The notes: generated from the sequence alone by a model not told the origin. Shown: positions 34,847-45,136, counted from the first letter of the stretch. The stretch: 64,000 bases of DNA from Acidimicrobiia bacterium (GCA_027494135.1 JAOSJK010000012.1:796795-860794), one strand, 5' to 3'. Program-made: numbers and translations.

Positions 34847-35919
34847 TCAGATCTCGATGACGGTGCGGATCACGTCGCCGTTCTTCATGTCGGCCAGGGC
34901 CTTGTTCACGTCGGAGAGGCCGACCTTCTGGCTGATCATGCCCTCGAGGTCGAGGCGCCCGGCGCGCCACAGCCTCAGGAGCCTGTCGAAGTCGACCCGC
35001 ACGTCGGCCGACCCGTAGAGAGAGCCGATGAGCCGCTTCTCCATGAAGAAGAGCTCGAAGGCGTTGAGCTCGATCGTCTGGTCGGCGCGCCCTGCGCCCA
35101 CCACCACCGCAGTACCGCCGCGCCGGACCGCGTCGTAGGTCCCCGGATCGTGGCCGGGATGCCGACCACCTCGAAGCCGTAGTCGAACCCGGCTCCCTTG
35201 GTCACCTGCGCGGACACGCCGGCGAGCTCGTCGGGCGAGGCCGTGTGGGTAGCGCCGAACTGCCGAGCGTGCTCACGCTTCCCCTCCACCAGGTCGACCG
35301 CCACGATCTCGGCCGCACCGGCGATCCTCGCCCCCTGGATGACGCTGATCCCCACGCCTCCGCAGCCGAACACCACGACGCTCGACCCCGGCCTCACCTG
35401 CGCCGTGTTGATCGCGGCCCCGACACCGGTCATCACGCCACAGCCGAGAAGCGACGCGACGTCCCAGGGCACGTCGTCGTCGATCTTCACCGCCGCGGCG
35501 GCGGGCACGACGAGCTGCTCGGTGAAGGTCCCCGTATTCGCCACGCCGTGCACCGGCGTGTCTCCGAGCAGGAACCGAGGGCCGCCCGTGATGAACCCCG
35601 TCATGCAGAGATGTGGGCGGCCGTTCAGGCAATCGGTGCACTTCCCGCACGGCGGCACCCACGAGACCACGACATGATCACCGACGCTCACCGTGTCGAC
35701 ACCCTGCCCCACCTCGACAACCTCACCTGCCCCCTCGTGTCCGAGGACGCAGGGCGCAGGCTGCGGGATAGTCCCGTTCATCGAGGAGATGTCGGTATGG
35801 CAGACGCCCGTGGCGCGGATCGCGATCCTGACGAGGCCGGGCCCCGTCGGGACCACCTCGACGTCGTCGCGGACGTCGGCGGTCTCGTCGCCGGTCGCGT
35901 GGAAGAGTGCAGCGCGCAT
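34847..35919 (-). CDS. Zinc-dependent alcohol dehydrogenase (MDR), one frameshift
   Basis: Start ATG at 35919 after GGAGGTAACACG. The catalytic-zinc region is GVCHTDISSMNG with Cys near residue 39, and GHEGAGEVVEVG follows. The structural-zinc Cys set is CGKCTDCLNGRPHLC near residues 91-105. The NAD motif is VVFGCGGVGISVIQGA. One base is missing near 35140 in a CCCCGG context. The second frame gives the closing half, with VVVGAGRADQTIELNAFELFF and KNGDVIRTVIEI. Corrected length is about 357 residues, as expected for a class-III-like or NDMA-type actinobacterial ADH. It lies 27 bases downstream of the aldehyde dehydrogenase, so the pair can oxidise an alcohol to an acid. Confidence 0.88.
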
Positions 35920-35945
35920 CGTGTTACCTCCGGTGCAGCTAGGGG

Positions 35946-37419
35946 TCAGTCCGCGCCGCGGACAGCGGCCGCGGCGTCGAATCCGGCGGGCAGGTAGATC
36001 GACTTGTCTTCCAGGTAGTGGTGCATGCCCTCCGGACCCAGCTCACGGCCGAGACCGGAGCACTTGTAGCCCCCGAACGGCGCGGCGAAGTCCATCGAGA
36101 GCCCGTTCAACGTGTAGGTCCCCGTGCGGACCGATCGAGCGATGTCGAGCCCGCGATCGAGGTCGTCGGTCCAGACCGATCCCGCGAGTCCGTAGTCGGA
36201 GTCGTTCGCGATCGCGATGGCCTCGCTCACCTCGTCGTACGGGATCACCGCTACGACAGGGCCGAAGATCTCCTCGCGTGCTATCCGCATGGTGTTGTCG
36301 ACGTCGGCGAAGACCGTCGGCTCCACGTACCAGCCCCGATCGAGGCCGGCCGGCCGGCCGCCGCCCGCGACGATCCGGGCTCCCTCATCCCGGCCGATCG
36401 CGATGTAGCCCTCGACGCGGGTCCGCTGCCGCTCGGCCACGAGGGGCCCTATGGTCGTCTGCGGATCGAGGGGGTCCCCTACTACCTGCGCACCGACCAC
36501 GTCGACCAGCGCATCGACGATCTCGGAGTAGCGCGTGCGCGGTGCGAGAATCCGCGTCTGCGCCACGCACGCCTGGCCGTTGTTCATCATGGCGTTCGGC
36601 AGCAGTTTGGCCATGGTGGCACCGGCATCGACATCGTCGAGGACGATCGCAGCCGACTTGCCGCCCAGCTCTAGAGTCACCCTCTTCAGCTGCTCGCCGC
36701 AGATCGCGGCGATGCGTCGCCCGGCCTCCGTGCTGCCGGTGAAACCGATCTTGTCGACTCCCGGGTGCCTGACCAGGCGCTCCCCTACCTCGCGTCCCGC
36801 GACGACGATGTTGAGCACGCCCGGGGGAAGGCCGGCCTCCTCGACGATCTCCGCGAGCGCGTAGGCGTCGAGCGGCGTCTCGGGTGCAGGCTTCAGAACC
36901 ATCGTGCACCCGGCGGCAAAGGCCGGACCCATCTTGAGCACCGTGGTGAACAGCGGGACGTTCCATGGCACAATCGCGCCCGCGACCCCTACCGGTTCGC
37001 GGCGCACGATCACCGGTCCCATCACTCCGGTGCGTGGCTCCTCGAAGGCGTACTCCCGAGCGAGGCCCGCGTAGTAGTCGAGCACCATCGTCGAGGCGAA
37101 GACCTGTGCCATCACGGAGAAGGAGATCGGCGACCCGTTCTCCTGCGAGATCGTCTCGCCGATCTCCTGCATGCGGGCCTGGATGCCCTGGGAGATGCGC
37201 GCCATCACATCAGCGCGCTCGGCGGCGGACATCCGCGGCCAGGGCCCCTCGTCGAACGCAGCGCGCGCCGCAGCGACAGCCCGGTCGACATCCTCCCGCA
37301 GTGCCATCGGGGACCTTCCCGATGATCTCCTCGGTCGCGGCCGAGACCACGTCGATCGACTCCGAACCGGCGGGCTCAACCCACTCGCCGCCGATGAACA
37401 GTCGGTCGTACACCCTCAT
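35946..37419 (-). CDS. Aldehyde dehydrogenase, one frameshift
   Basis: MRVYDRLFIGGEWVEPAG starts at 37419 after AGGAGG. One extra base near 37305 must be removed to join IIGKVPDGTA to EDVDRAVAAARAAF. The catalytic Glu lies in LELGGKSA, the nucleophile Cys in MMNNGQACVAQTR and the NAD-site GFTGSTEAGRRI is intact. Length is about 490 residues, normal for the family. The C-terminus APFGGYKCSGLGRELGPEG is typical. It should oxidise aldehydes made by the co-directional zinc ADH. A perfect operator-like site at 37486 and a 16-base tandem repeat lie in its leader. Confidence 0.9.
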
Positions 37420-37485
37420 CGGGTCCTCCTGGTCGTGACCAACCCGGCTCCTGTGCCGGACAGTAGCAACTCCGCCGCCGCAAAG

Positions 37486-37499
37486 TGGAACCCGTTCTA
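37486..37499. promoter_or_regulatory. Perfect TNNAACNNGTTNNA operator-like site upstream of the ALDH-ADH genes
   Basis: TGGAACCCGTTCTA, 67 bases before the aldehyde dehydrogenase start, immediately followed on the plus strand by a tandem repeat. Confidence 0.65.
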
Positions 37500-37563
37500 C
37501 CTCACCACCGGGGTGCCTCACCACCGGGGTACCTCACCACCGGGCTGCCTCACCACCGGGCTG
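37500..37563. repeat. Four tandem copies of a 16-base unit
   Basis: Four adjacent copies of CCTCACCACCGGGGTG with one or two changes (GGGGTA, GGGCTG). They abut the operator-like site and are intergenic, between the ALDH leader and the 3' end region of the next gene. Confidence 0.85.
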
Positions 37564-37645
37564 CGCCGGATGCCGGCCGTCGACTGCACCGGCGCCGGCG
37601 AGAATCCGGAGCCCGCCCATCTGCTCAGCGAGCTCGTGTCGAGCG

Positions 37646-38492
37646 CTAGCGCTCGGGCACCAGCGAGACGAGCCTGTAGCCGCCCCGTTCCGTGTAGACG
37701 ACCTGCCCGATCGGTGACGGCGACTCCACCCGTACCGTCCGCTCTGTCTCGAGTGGGGAGGCCGTCTCGCACCGCGTGCCAGGTGTCGACCGTCTCGGTC
37801 CCGGTCTGGTCGCCGGTGAGCGTCCTCTCCGCGACGTAGTGGTAGCGCGCACCTCGTCGCCACCGACCTCGACGGCCTCGATGCCCACGAAGGTATTGGT
37901 GCCCGCCGACGTCACGTGGGTTCCGCGCGCCTCGCTGGACCCGTCGCACGACTGCTCCCACGACTCGCCCGGCTCCGCGGCGAGGCGGATCGTGTCGCCT
38001 AGCGGGTCGCACCGGAAGACGATCAGGTCATCGACCGTGAACGCGACGAAGTCGAAGCTCTGGAAGGAGGTTCCTCCGGCCTCCCGAAGTCCGACGTCGG
38101 CGGGGCAGTAGGTCCAGTCCTGCCAGTGATTGGTGCTGTACTCGACCTTGTAGGTCCAGCAACCGCCGCCGGCGCCGGTGACCGTCGCGGGTAGTCGTGG
38201 ACCCCACTCCTGGGTCGTGTCGAGGAGCGACAGCTTCTCGGTACCGGTCCCCCTCGTACGTGTACACACCCAACGCGGGCCTGACCATCCCCTCATTCCC
38301 CGCAGGGTCCTGACCGTTATCGCCGTTATCGCCGCTCTCACGGAATCGATCGACAGCGTCGGCCACCGACGCCTCCTCGGCCCCCCGGTTCGACCACGCG
38401 AAGAGGAAGACCGCGACGCCGACTGCCAGAAGGGCGCCGACCGCCATGGCCACGATCCACCTAGGTCGCCTGTACCACCTACGGGCGCCCAC
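37646..38492 (-). CDS. Membrane-anchored secreted protein, three apparent frameshifts
   Basis: The start region (GTG at 38492) is basic, then a single hydrophobic helix IVAMAVGALLAVGVAVFLFAW near residues 13-33 and an extracytoplasmic tail. The tail reads GVYTYEGD, then in the next frame TEKLSLLDTTQEWGP and VEYSTNHWQDWTYCP, then RYHYVAERTLTGDQTGTETVDTW, then GQVVYTERGGYRLVSLVPER. Frames must change near 38255, 37855 and 37785. Corrected length is about 280 residues. The three breaks could be decay rather than error, because no essential role is evident. I know no function; similar anchored proteins occur in Acidimicrobiia. Confidence 0.6.
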
Positions 38493-38627
38493 GACCGACC
38501 CCTCCTGTCATGTGCAGATCGTCCCTCACGCGTCGCTGGGAGCGCCAGTACCAGGCTGTGGCGCCCCGCCCAGCGCCCTGATCGTGCAGACGGATGCAGG
38601 CGGGATGGACCCCGGCCCAGACCGTCG

Positions 38628-39431
38628 TCAGGGACGGCCGGACTCGGCGTTCAACCCGCTGGCGATCTGGAGCATCTCGGGATAGCGCTTCATGTGCGCG
38701 CCACCGTCGACGGCGAGGCAGTCACCGGTGACCCACGACGACTCGTCGGAAGCAAGGAAGAGCGCCATCGACGCAACGTCGTCGGGGGTTCCCGACCTGC
38801 CGAGAGGTGCGTTCTCGACGAACGCGTCGTGAAATGGATGCTGCATCAGCACGGCCGTGAGTGGAGTGTCGACGAGGCCAGGGGCAATGGCGTTGACGCG
38901 CACCCCCGAGGCTCCGAGCTCCATCGCGGCCACCTTCGTCAGCATCTCCACTCCGGCCTTGGCGGCGCAGTAGGCCGCCATTCCCTCACCGGGCTGTCGT
39001 GCGTTGAGTGACGCAACGTTGACGATCGAGCCACCACCCCCCTCGATCATTCGGCGCGCCTCGTGCTTCACGGACAGGAAGACCCCCGTCAGGCAGAGAC
39101 CCACCGTCCAGCGCCACTGATCGACCGGTAGGTCCACAACCGCACCAAACGCGCTGGCACCTGCAGCGTTGACGGCGAGATGGAGACCGCCGAATCGCTC
39201 GGAAGTAGACGCGACCGCCGCCTCGACGGCCGCTTCGTCTGTCACGTCGGCCGCGACGCCGATCGCCCGCTCACCGAGCGATTCTGCGTGCTCGACGGCG
39301 CTCTCGCTGTTCACGTCGACGAGTGCGACCGATGCGCCCTCGGCGTGGAATCGGCGGGCGACCGCCAGGCCGATGCCGGAGGCGCCCCCGGTGACCAGCG
39401 CGACCCTGCCGTCAAGACGTCCGATGCCCAT
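38628..39431 (-). CDS. Short-chain dehydrogenase/reductase
   Basis: 267 residues of classical SDR type. The cofactor motif TGGASGIG is at residues 14-21 and the acidic VDVNSES after strand 2 favours NAD(H). NAAGAS, the Ser in NVASLN and the catalytic Tyr-Lys in YCAAK near 152 are intact. GDCLAVDGGAHMKRYP lies near the end. It should interconvert a hydroxyl and a ketone on a small or steroid-like molecule. It stands alone on this strand between the anchored protein and the GGDEF gene; the substrate cannot be predicted. Confidence 0.9.
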   Translation of the reverse strand: MGIGRLDGRVALVTGGASGIGLAVARRFHAEGASVALVDVNSESAVEHAESLGERAIGVAADVTDEAAVEAAVASTSERFGGLHLAVNAAGASAFGAVVDLPVDQWRWTVGLCLTGVFLSVKHEARRMIEGGGGSIVNVASLNARQPGEGMAAYCAAKAGVEMLTKVAAMELGASGVRVNAIAPGLVDTPLTAVLMQHPFHDAFVENAPLGRSGTPDDVASMALFLASDESSWVTGDCLAVDGGAHMKRYPEMLQIASGLNAESGRP

Positions 39432-39528
39432 GACCCGACTCCTCTACGCCACACCCGGGGCTCGAACCATGCCCCGCTCGACGCTTCCTCCGCAACACAC
39501 CGCGGTACCCCGGATCGGCTCGCCGGGG

Positions 39529-41184
39529 CTAGCGGCGTCGTACGTGCATCGAGCGCGGCTCGGTGCCGGCGGCGTCGCGGAGGCTCTCGGAGAACAGCAC
39601 GGCCTCGCCGGCACCGCGCCGCTTCGACTCGTACATTGCCATGTCGGCATCGGCCACCACTGCGTCGGGGCCGGAGGACGGGCCGGACACCGCTACGCCG
39701 ATGCTCAGGCGGGCGGCGATGACCGCCGAGCCGAGGACCAGTGCGTCTCGGTTCGCGGCCTCCACCCTCCGCGCGATGGCCAGCACCTCCTCGGGGTCGT
39801 CGCACCCGGGGCAGACGACCAGGAACTCGTCGCCGCCGAGACGCCCGACGACGTCGCCCTCACGCACCACCGCTCTGAGCCGGTCGGCGACGGCGACCAG
39901 TAGCTCGTCGCCGACTGCGTGGCCGAGAGCGTCGTTGACCTCCTTGAAGTCGTCGAGGTCCATGAACACGATGCCGACCCGGCCATCACCCGCCAGGGCA
40001 TCCTCGAGGGCGGCCATGACGGAGCGCCTGTTCAGGCAGCGGGTCAGATCGTCGTAGGTCGCCCGTCGCTCCAGCTCGACCCTCATCCTCGCGCTCTCGG
40101 TCACATCCTCGACACAGAGGATCGCCCCCGTGATGCTCGATCCGGCGGTGAGCGCCCGGAGGCTGAACCGGCACTGCCTGTCGCGACCGCGCCTCTGATC
40201 CTGGAGCCTGACCTCCATGTCGACATCGCGACCAGAGACCAGCACATCGTCGATGGCCTCCTCGAGGCCGACCCACTCTTCGCGCACGACGCCGTGCAGG
40301 AGGTCCTGGAGCTTGTCAGCCGGACCCGACCCCATGATGTCGCAGAAGCGCTCGTTCGAGTACACGACTCGGCCGTCGCGATCGACCTGCACCAGCCCCA
40401 TGGGAATCGTCTCCGCTATGCGGCGTAGGAGCTGCTCGCGCGCGCGAACTGCCTCGTGCGCGGCCACCTCGTCGGAGACGTCGATGACCTCGGCGACGAC
40501 GCACCGCTCGTCGGGATCGTCTAGCAGGTTCCGGTTCGTTATCTCGACCCAGAGCCAGCTCCCGTCGGAGCGTCGGTGCCTGAGCCGGACGCGCCGTGTC
40601 GAGCCGGGTACGGCGAGCATCTCCATCCACGTCTCGATCGCGCGGTCCTGGTCCTCCGGATGGACCATGTCGAGGGAGGCCGCTCCTATGGCTTCCTCCG
40701 GCCTCCAGCCGAGCATCTGGGTGAATGGCTCATCGACGGCGATGATCACCGCTACGTCGTTCTTGCGCTGCACCGCGAGTCGGGGCGCGATGGGTGGAAC
40801 GTCGGAGAGTCCGATGAGCTCGGCCGCCGTGTCGGCGCCGACGACGACGACCATCAGGACACCGTGCGTCTTGCGGAGATCGAAGAGCTCCATCACCACA
40901 GCGCGATCCGGGCTGCCGCGCAGCCGCACCGAGGCGCGTGCCGCGCCCTGCTCTCGACCGCGCTCCCATGCATCGATGACGACGACCCGATCCGCCGGAA
41001 CGACCAGGTCGAGAGCGGAGCGGCCAGGGACGACCGCGTGACTACCCAGGTCGATCGAGTCGGGGACGGGAGCGTAGAGGCCGTGGTCGTCGATCGCCGC
41101 GACCGGGGCTGTCGGATGCTGCGCCAGCAGCGCCTCGAACGCCTTGACCAGGTAGTCGCCCGCGAGTGGACCATCGCGATTCAT
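39529..41184 (-). CDS. PAS-PAS-GGDEF diguanylate cyclase
   Basis: About 551 residues from the ATG at 41184. An N-terminal sensor-like region precedes a first PAS/PAC unit (DEPFTQMLGWRPEEAIG, then SDGSWLWVEITNRNLLDD). A second PAS follows (GLVQVDRDGRVVYSNERFCDIMG). The GGDEF domain near 385-540 has an intact active motif, GRLGGDEFLVV near residue 450. An RxxD inhibition site (REGD) lies five residues before GGDEF. There is no EAL domain and no membrane helix. It should make cyclic-di-GMP in response to a cytoplasmic signal, with product inhibition. It is divergent from the deacylase gene, with 137 bases between the starts. Confidence 0.92.
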   Translation of the reverse strand: MNRDGPLAGDYLVKAFEALLAQHPTAPVAAIDDHGLYAPVPDSIDLGSHAVVPGRSALDLVVPADRVVVIDAWERGREQGAARASVRLRGSPDRAVVMELFDLRKTHGVLMVVVVGADTAAELIGLSDVPPIAPRLAVQRKNDVAVIIAVDEPFTQMLGWRPEEAIGAASLDMVHPEDQDRAIETWMEMLAVPGSTRRVRLRHRRSDGSWLWVEITNRNLLDDPDERCVVAEVIDVSDEVAAHEAVRAREQLLRRIAETIPMGLVQVDRDGRVVYSNERFCDIMGSGPADKLQDLLHGVVREEWVGLEEAIDDVLVSGRDVDMEVRLQDQRRGRDRQCRFSLRALTAGSSITGAILCVEDVTESARMRVELERRATYDDLTRCLNRRSVMAALEDALAGDGRVGIVFMDLDDFKEVNDALGHAVGDELLVAVADRLRAVVREGDVVGRLGGDEFLVVCPGCDDPEEVLAIARRVEAANRDALVLGSAVIAARLSIGVAVSGPSSGPDAVVADADMAMYESKRRGAGEAVLFSESLRDAAGTEPRSMHVRRR

Positions 41185-41321
41185 GGAGTTGGAATCGGCG
41201 TCGCTCGGCAGCGCTTGAGTACGACACACAAGACACCACCGATACCCTGATCCGGGCATACACCGCGCTGCGTGCATACCTCCCCCGACCTGCTCCGGGC
41301 CGGCCCACCTACCATCTCGCC

Positions 41322-42814
41322 ATGGCCGACCTGATCCTGCGTGACGCGACCGTCTTCGACGGCACCGGAGGGAAGCCTTTCGGCGCCGACCTCGCCATCG
41401 AGCACGACCGGATCTCCCAGGTCTCCGAGCGCGGGGGCTCCGGCTCCACGGCCGTCCGCGAGATCGACCTCGCGGGCGCCGCCGTCGCCCCCGGTTTCAT
41501 CGACGTCCACACCCACGACGACTTCGCCGTGGTCCTGTACCCCGATGCCGCCTTCAAGGTGGAACAGGGGGTGACGACGGTCGTGGTCGGGAACTGCGGC
41601 ATGGGAGCAGCGCCGTGGCCGACTGCCTCGCTGTTCTCCCGCGCCTTCCACCCCGCCTCCGGCATCCCCGAATGGGACGGCTACGCCGGCTATCTGGCGC
41701 ACCTCGACGCGCACGCACCGTCGGTGAACGTCGCCGCGCTCGTCGGCCACGGAACGGCGCGAGGAGAGGTCATGCACCTGGACGATCGGGCTCCGACCGA
41801 CGCCGAGATGCACGCGATGCGCGCCGTGGTCGAAGAAGGACTCGACGCAGGAGCGTTCGGCCTGTCTTCCGGACTCGTCTACGAACCGGGATGCTTCGCC
41901 GCGACCGACGAGCTGGTCGATCTCGCCCGCCCAGTGCGCGATCGCGGCGGCATCTACACGAGCCACATACGCGACGAGTCGGCCGGGCTCCTCGGCGCCA
42001 TCACCGAGGCGATCGCTGTCGGCGAACGCGCCGGAGTCCGCGTGCAGGTCTCGCATCACAAGTCTGCCGGCCGGGAGAACTGGGGCCGGGTGAACGAATC
42101 GCTCGCACTTCTCGACTCGGCCCGCGCGCGCGGCGTCGATGTGGGCACGGACGCGTATCCGTACACGGCCGGCAGCACGATCCTCGGCGCGCTGGTGCAG
42201 CACGGAGCGTTCGGCGCGCCCGGGGACTCGGCCGTATCGAAGGCGCCGACGTCGTGATCAGCTCGGCCGCGACGCATCCCGAGCGCGAGGGACACAGCAT
42301 CGCCGGCTTGGCCGCCGAGTGGAGCGTCGACGAGGCAGAGGCGGCCGGCCGAGTTCTCGCCGACGATCCCGGAGCGACGGTGATCATGCACAGCATGGAC
42401 GAGGCCGACGTTCGCACCGTCCTGACGCACCCGCTCACGATGATCGGCTCAGACGGAATACCCACGCTCGAGGGGCGGCCCCACCCCCGCCTCTTCGGCA
42501 CCTTCCCACGCGTCATCGGGCACTACGCACGCGACCTCGGACTGCTCACCGTCGAGGACGCCGTGCACCGCATGACCGGACTCGCGGCCCGAACGTTCAA
42601 CCTCGTCGACCGTGGCGTCGTTCGCGAGGGGGCATTCGCCGATCTCGTCGTCTTCGACGCGTCTGCCATAGCCGACCGCGCAACGTACGACGAACCGCAT
42701 CTGCGCCCGGCCGGGATTCGGAGTGTCTACGTGAACGGGGTGGAGACCGTCACCGACGGCGCAGTACGCACTGAGGCACGCGCCGGTCGCGCGCTCCGCC
42801 ACGCGCCTGCTTGA
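41322..42814 (+). CDS. N-acyl-D-amino-acid deacylase-like amidohydrolase, one frameshift
   Basis: ATG at 41322. The amidohydrolase metal motif GFIDVHTHDDF lies near residue 60. EQGVTTVVVGNCGMG near 86 supplies the Cys found in D-aminoacylases. SHIRDE and VQVSHHKSAG supply further metal ligands, and MIGSDGIPTLEGRPHPR supplies the catalytic Asp in the second part. One base is missing near 42225, which moves the frame between GAFG and the ISSAATHPEREGHS part. Corrected length is about 497 residues, typical for this family. It hydrolyses N-acyl-D-amino acids or related imides and is probably cytoplasmic. Confidence 0.9.
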
Positions 42815-42847
42815 ACCCGCCCGTCGCCGCCCCTCGACACGGAGGCC

Positions 42848-44077
42848 TCAGATCGGGAGCGCCCCCGTCGCGGCCTTCGTGGTGCCGTGATCGCGATACG
42901 CGGCGATTGTCCGTTGGGCGATCCTCATCTGGTGCACTTCGTCGGCTCCGTCGGCGAATCGGGCCCATCTTGCGTGCTGGAACATGTTGGCGAGAGGCGT
43001 GTCGGTCGAGTATCCGAGTGCGCCGTGAACCTGGATCGCCCGGTCGACGATCCGATTCAGTGCGTTCGCGACGAAGTGCTTCGCCATCGAGACCTCGGAG
43101 ACGAAGTCGAGCTTGTGATCGATCTTGTACGCGGCGTGCAGCACCATCAGCTTCGCCTGGTACAGCTCCATCGCGGAGTCTGCGATCATCCACTGGATTC
43201 CCTGCTTCTCGGCTAGAAGTGATCCATGAGAGAAGCGATTGAGGGACCTGTCGACCATCATGTCGAGCGCCGTCTCGGCCTGCGCGATCCAGCGCATGCA
43301 GTGGGCCAGGCGTGCCGGGCCCAGCCGGTACTGGCCCAGTCGGTGACCCTGTCCGCGCTCGCCGAGCATGTTGGCGGCGGGAACTCTCAGGTCCTCGATG
43401 ACGATCTCCGAGTGCCCCGTCGAGCCGTGCATCGTCTCGACCTCGCGCACGTCGTCCCAGCCCTCGGAAGGCAGGTCGACGAGGAACCCCGTGTTGGCCG
43501 CCTGCGGCCGCTCGGGATCGTCCTCGGTGCGAGCAAGGAGGATCGCGAAGCTCGCGCGACGAGCACTGGAGATGAACCACTTGTGCCCGTTGATCACCCA
43601 CTCGTCGCCGTCCTGATAGGCGCGGGTCTGGATCAGCGTCGGATCCGAGCCGGCGACCTCCGGCTCCGTCATCGCGAAGCAGCTCATCACGCGCCCTTCG
43701 CAGAGGGGCCTGAGGTACTTCTCCTTCTGCTCGTCGGTCGCCCAGTGAAGCAGCGTGTGCATGTTGCCCTCGTCGGGAGCCTGGCAGTTCATGACCCATG
43801 GCCCGAAGTACGACTTCGCCGCCTCGGCCTGGACCATCGCCATCTCCGTGTGGCTGAGCCCCATGCCACCCCACTCCTCCGGCATGTGCGGTAACCACAA
43901 CCCGGCTTCTTTCGCCTGATCGCGCATGGCGAAGAGAACCTGCAGGTACTTCCCGCGGTCGACGTCTTCGCGGCTGCCGATCCGCGACTCCCCCAGCTTC
44001 ACCGTCTTCTCGATGAAGTCGCGTACCCGTAGACGAAGCTCCTCTAGCTCGGGCGAGAGAGTGAAGTCGATCGGCAT
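42848..44077 (-). CDS. Acyl-CoA dehydrogenase
   Basis: 409 residues. Signature 1 is CFAMTEPEVAGSDP, KWFISSARRA follows, and IQVHGALGYSTDTPLANMF is signature 2. DGADEVHQMRIAQRTI carries the likely catalytic Glu. The ATG at 44077 follows GGAGGCTGACCA and is three bases from the stop of the APH-like kinase, so they are cotranscribed. This pairing (ACAD10/ACAD11-like kinase with dehydrogenase) is known for degradation of hydroxy fatty acids: the kinase phosphorylates a hydroxyacyl-CoA and elimination plus dehydrogenation follow. The link is by family and context. Confidence 0.92.
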   Translation of the reverse strand: MPIDFTLSPELEELRLRVRDFIEKTVKLGESRIGSREDVDRGKYLQVLFAMRDQAKEAGLWLPHMPEEWGGMGLSHTEMAMVQAEAAKSYFGPWVMNCQAPDEGNMHTLLHWATDEQKEKYLRPLCEGRVMSCFAMTEPEVAGSDPTLIQTRAYQDGDEWVINGHKWFISSARRASFAILLARTEDDPERPQAANTGFLVDLPSEGWDDVREVETMHGSTGHSEIVIEDLRVPAANMLGERGQGHRLGQYRLGPARLAHCMRWIAQAETALDMMVDRSLNRFSHGSLLAEKQGIQWMIADSAMELYQAKLMVLHAAYKIDHKLDFVSEVSMAKHFVANALNRIVDRAIQVHGALGYSTDTPLANMFQHARWARFADGADEVHQMRIAQRTIAAYRDHGTTKAATGALPI

Positions 44078-44080
44078 TGG

Positions 44081-45136
44081 TCAGCCTCCGATGATCGTAC
44101 GGGCGCGGGCGAAGAGCCCGAGCGTGATGGCATGGAGCAGGTCGCCCACTTCTCGCGTTGCCTTGCCGGCGCAGGCGCGTGCATTGGAGCCCTCGAGGAC
44201 TATGCCGCACTTGAAGCAGGCCAGAGCTGTGTACCAGTCGATCGCGGAGAGGTCCCTGCTGGTCAGCTCCGCGTAGCGCGCGACCAGCTCTTGTCCGGAG
44301 CAGAGCCCACCCAGGGCGGCGACGGCGCTCGGAGCGGCGACACCCTCCCCGTCGGGTGCCGGCCACATGGCCACCAGCCACCCCAGGTCGAGGAGCGGAT
44401 CACCGATGGTCGACATCTCCCAGTCGACTATCGCAGCAACCGCGGGACCGTCGTACTCGTACATCAGGTTTGCGAGGTGGTAGTCGCCGTGCATGATCCC
44501 CGGCGCGAACGACGATGGCCGGTTCGCATCGAGCCACTCGGCGACGCGGTCGAGCCCCGGCATGTCGGGTCCGGGGTATCCGTCGTATCGCGAGTACGAG
44601 TCGAGCTCGGACATCCACCTGCCGACCTGTCGTTCGAGGAAACCCTCGGGACGCCCGAAGTCGTCGAGTCCCACGGCGACGTGGTCGACTGCTCCCAGCC
44701 GCGCGAGTGCCTCCGCCGCGCTCAGCCCCATCGCGTGACGGATGCCGGCATCGGAGGCGTGCAGCGCGGGCATCGCGACGGTCGCGTTGAAGCCCTCTAC
44801 GGGCTCCATCAAGTAGAAGACCGCGCCGCCGAGCACAGACTCGTCGGTGCACGCGGCGATCAACCTCGGATGCGGCACGTCGGTCCCTTCGAGGGCGGCG
44901 AGCACGAGCGCCTCCCGGGCGATGACGTCGTTGCTCCGTGGCCGCAGGTGCTCGGGACCGCGCCGGAAGACGTAGCAGCGCCCACCGCGCGTGAAGCGGA
45001 TCAGGATGTTCTGCGTCCCGCCCGCGAGCCGTTCCACACCCGTGATCGGCCCGCCCGGGAGCCCCTCACGGTCCATCCAGTCGGCGAGCGCCCTCAGATC
45101 CACGGCCGGCTCGAGCTGCGGGCTGGATCCGGTCAT
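44081..45136 (-). CDS. APH/ACAD10-like phosphotransferase
   Basis: 351 residues from the ATG at 45136. N-lobe ERLAGGTQNILIRF and FRRGPEHLRPRSNDVIAREALVL carry the nucleotide loop and the Lys/Arg region. The catalytic loop is GIMHGDYHLANLMYEYD with intact HGD, and the metal motif is IVDWEMSTIGDPLLDLGW. In contrast with the relative at 28079, all expected residues are present. It overlaps functionally with the acyl-CoA dehydrogenase four bases downstream. It probably phosphorylates hydroxyacyl-CoA in the cytoplasm. A TetR gene is divergent from it across 169 bases. Confidence 0.9.
   Translation of the reverse strand: MTGSSPQLEPAVDLRALADWMDREGLPGGPITGVERLAGGTQNILIRFTRGGRCYVFRRGPEHLRPRSNDVIAREALVLAALEGTDVPHPRLIAACTDESVLGGAVFYLMEPVEGFNATVAMPALHASDAGIRHAMGLSAAEALARLGAVDHVAVGLDDFGRPEGFLERQVGRWMSELDSYSRYDGYPGPDMPGLDRVAEWLDANRPSSFAPGIMHGDYHLANLMYEYDGPAVAAIVDWEMSTIGDPLLDLGWLVAMWPAPDGEGVAAPSAVAALGGLCSGQELVARYAELTSRDLSAIDWYTALACFKCGIVLEGSNARACAGKATREVGDLLHAITLGLFARARTIIGG

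Noticed and set aside
41322-42814. Two separate hydrolase genes
   Set aside because: The two frames together give one complete D-aminoacylase-type enzyme with no duplicated part; a single missing base explains the split.
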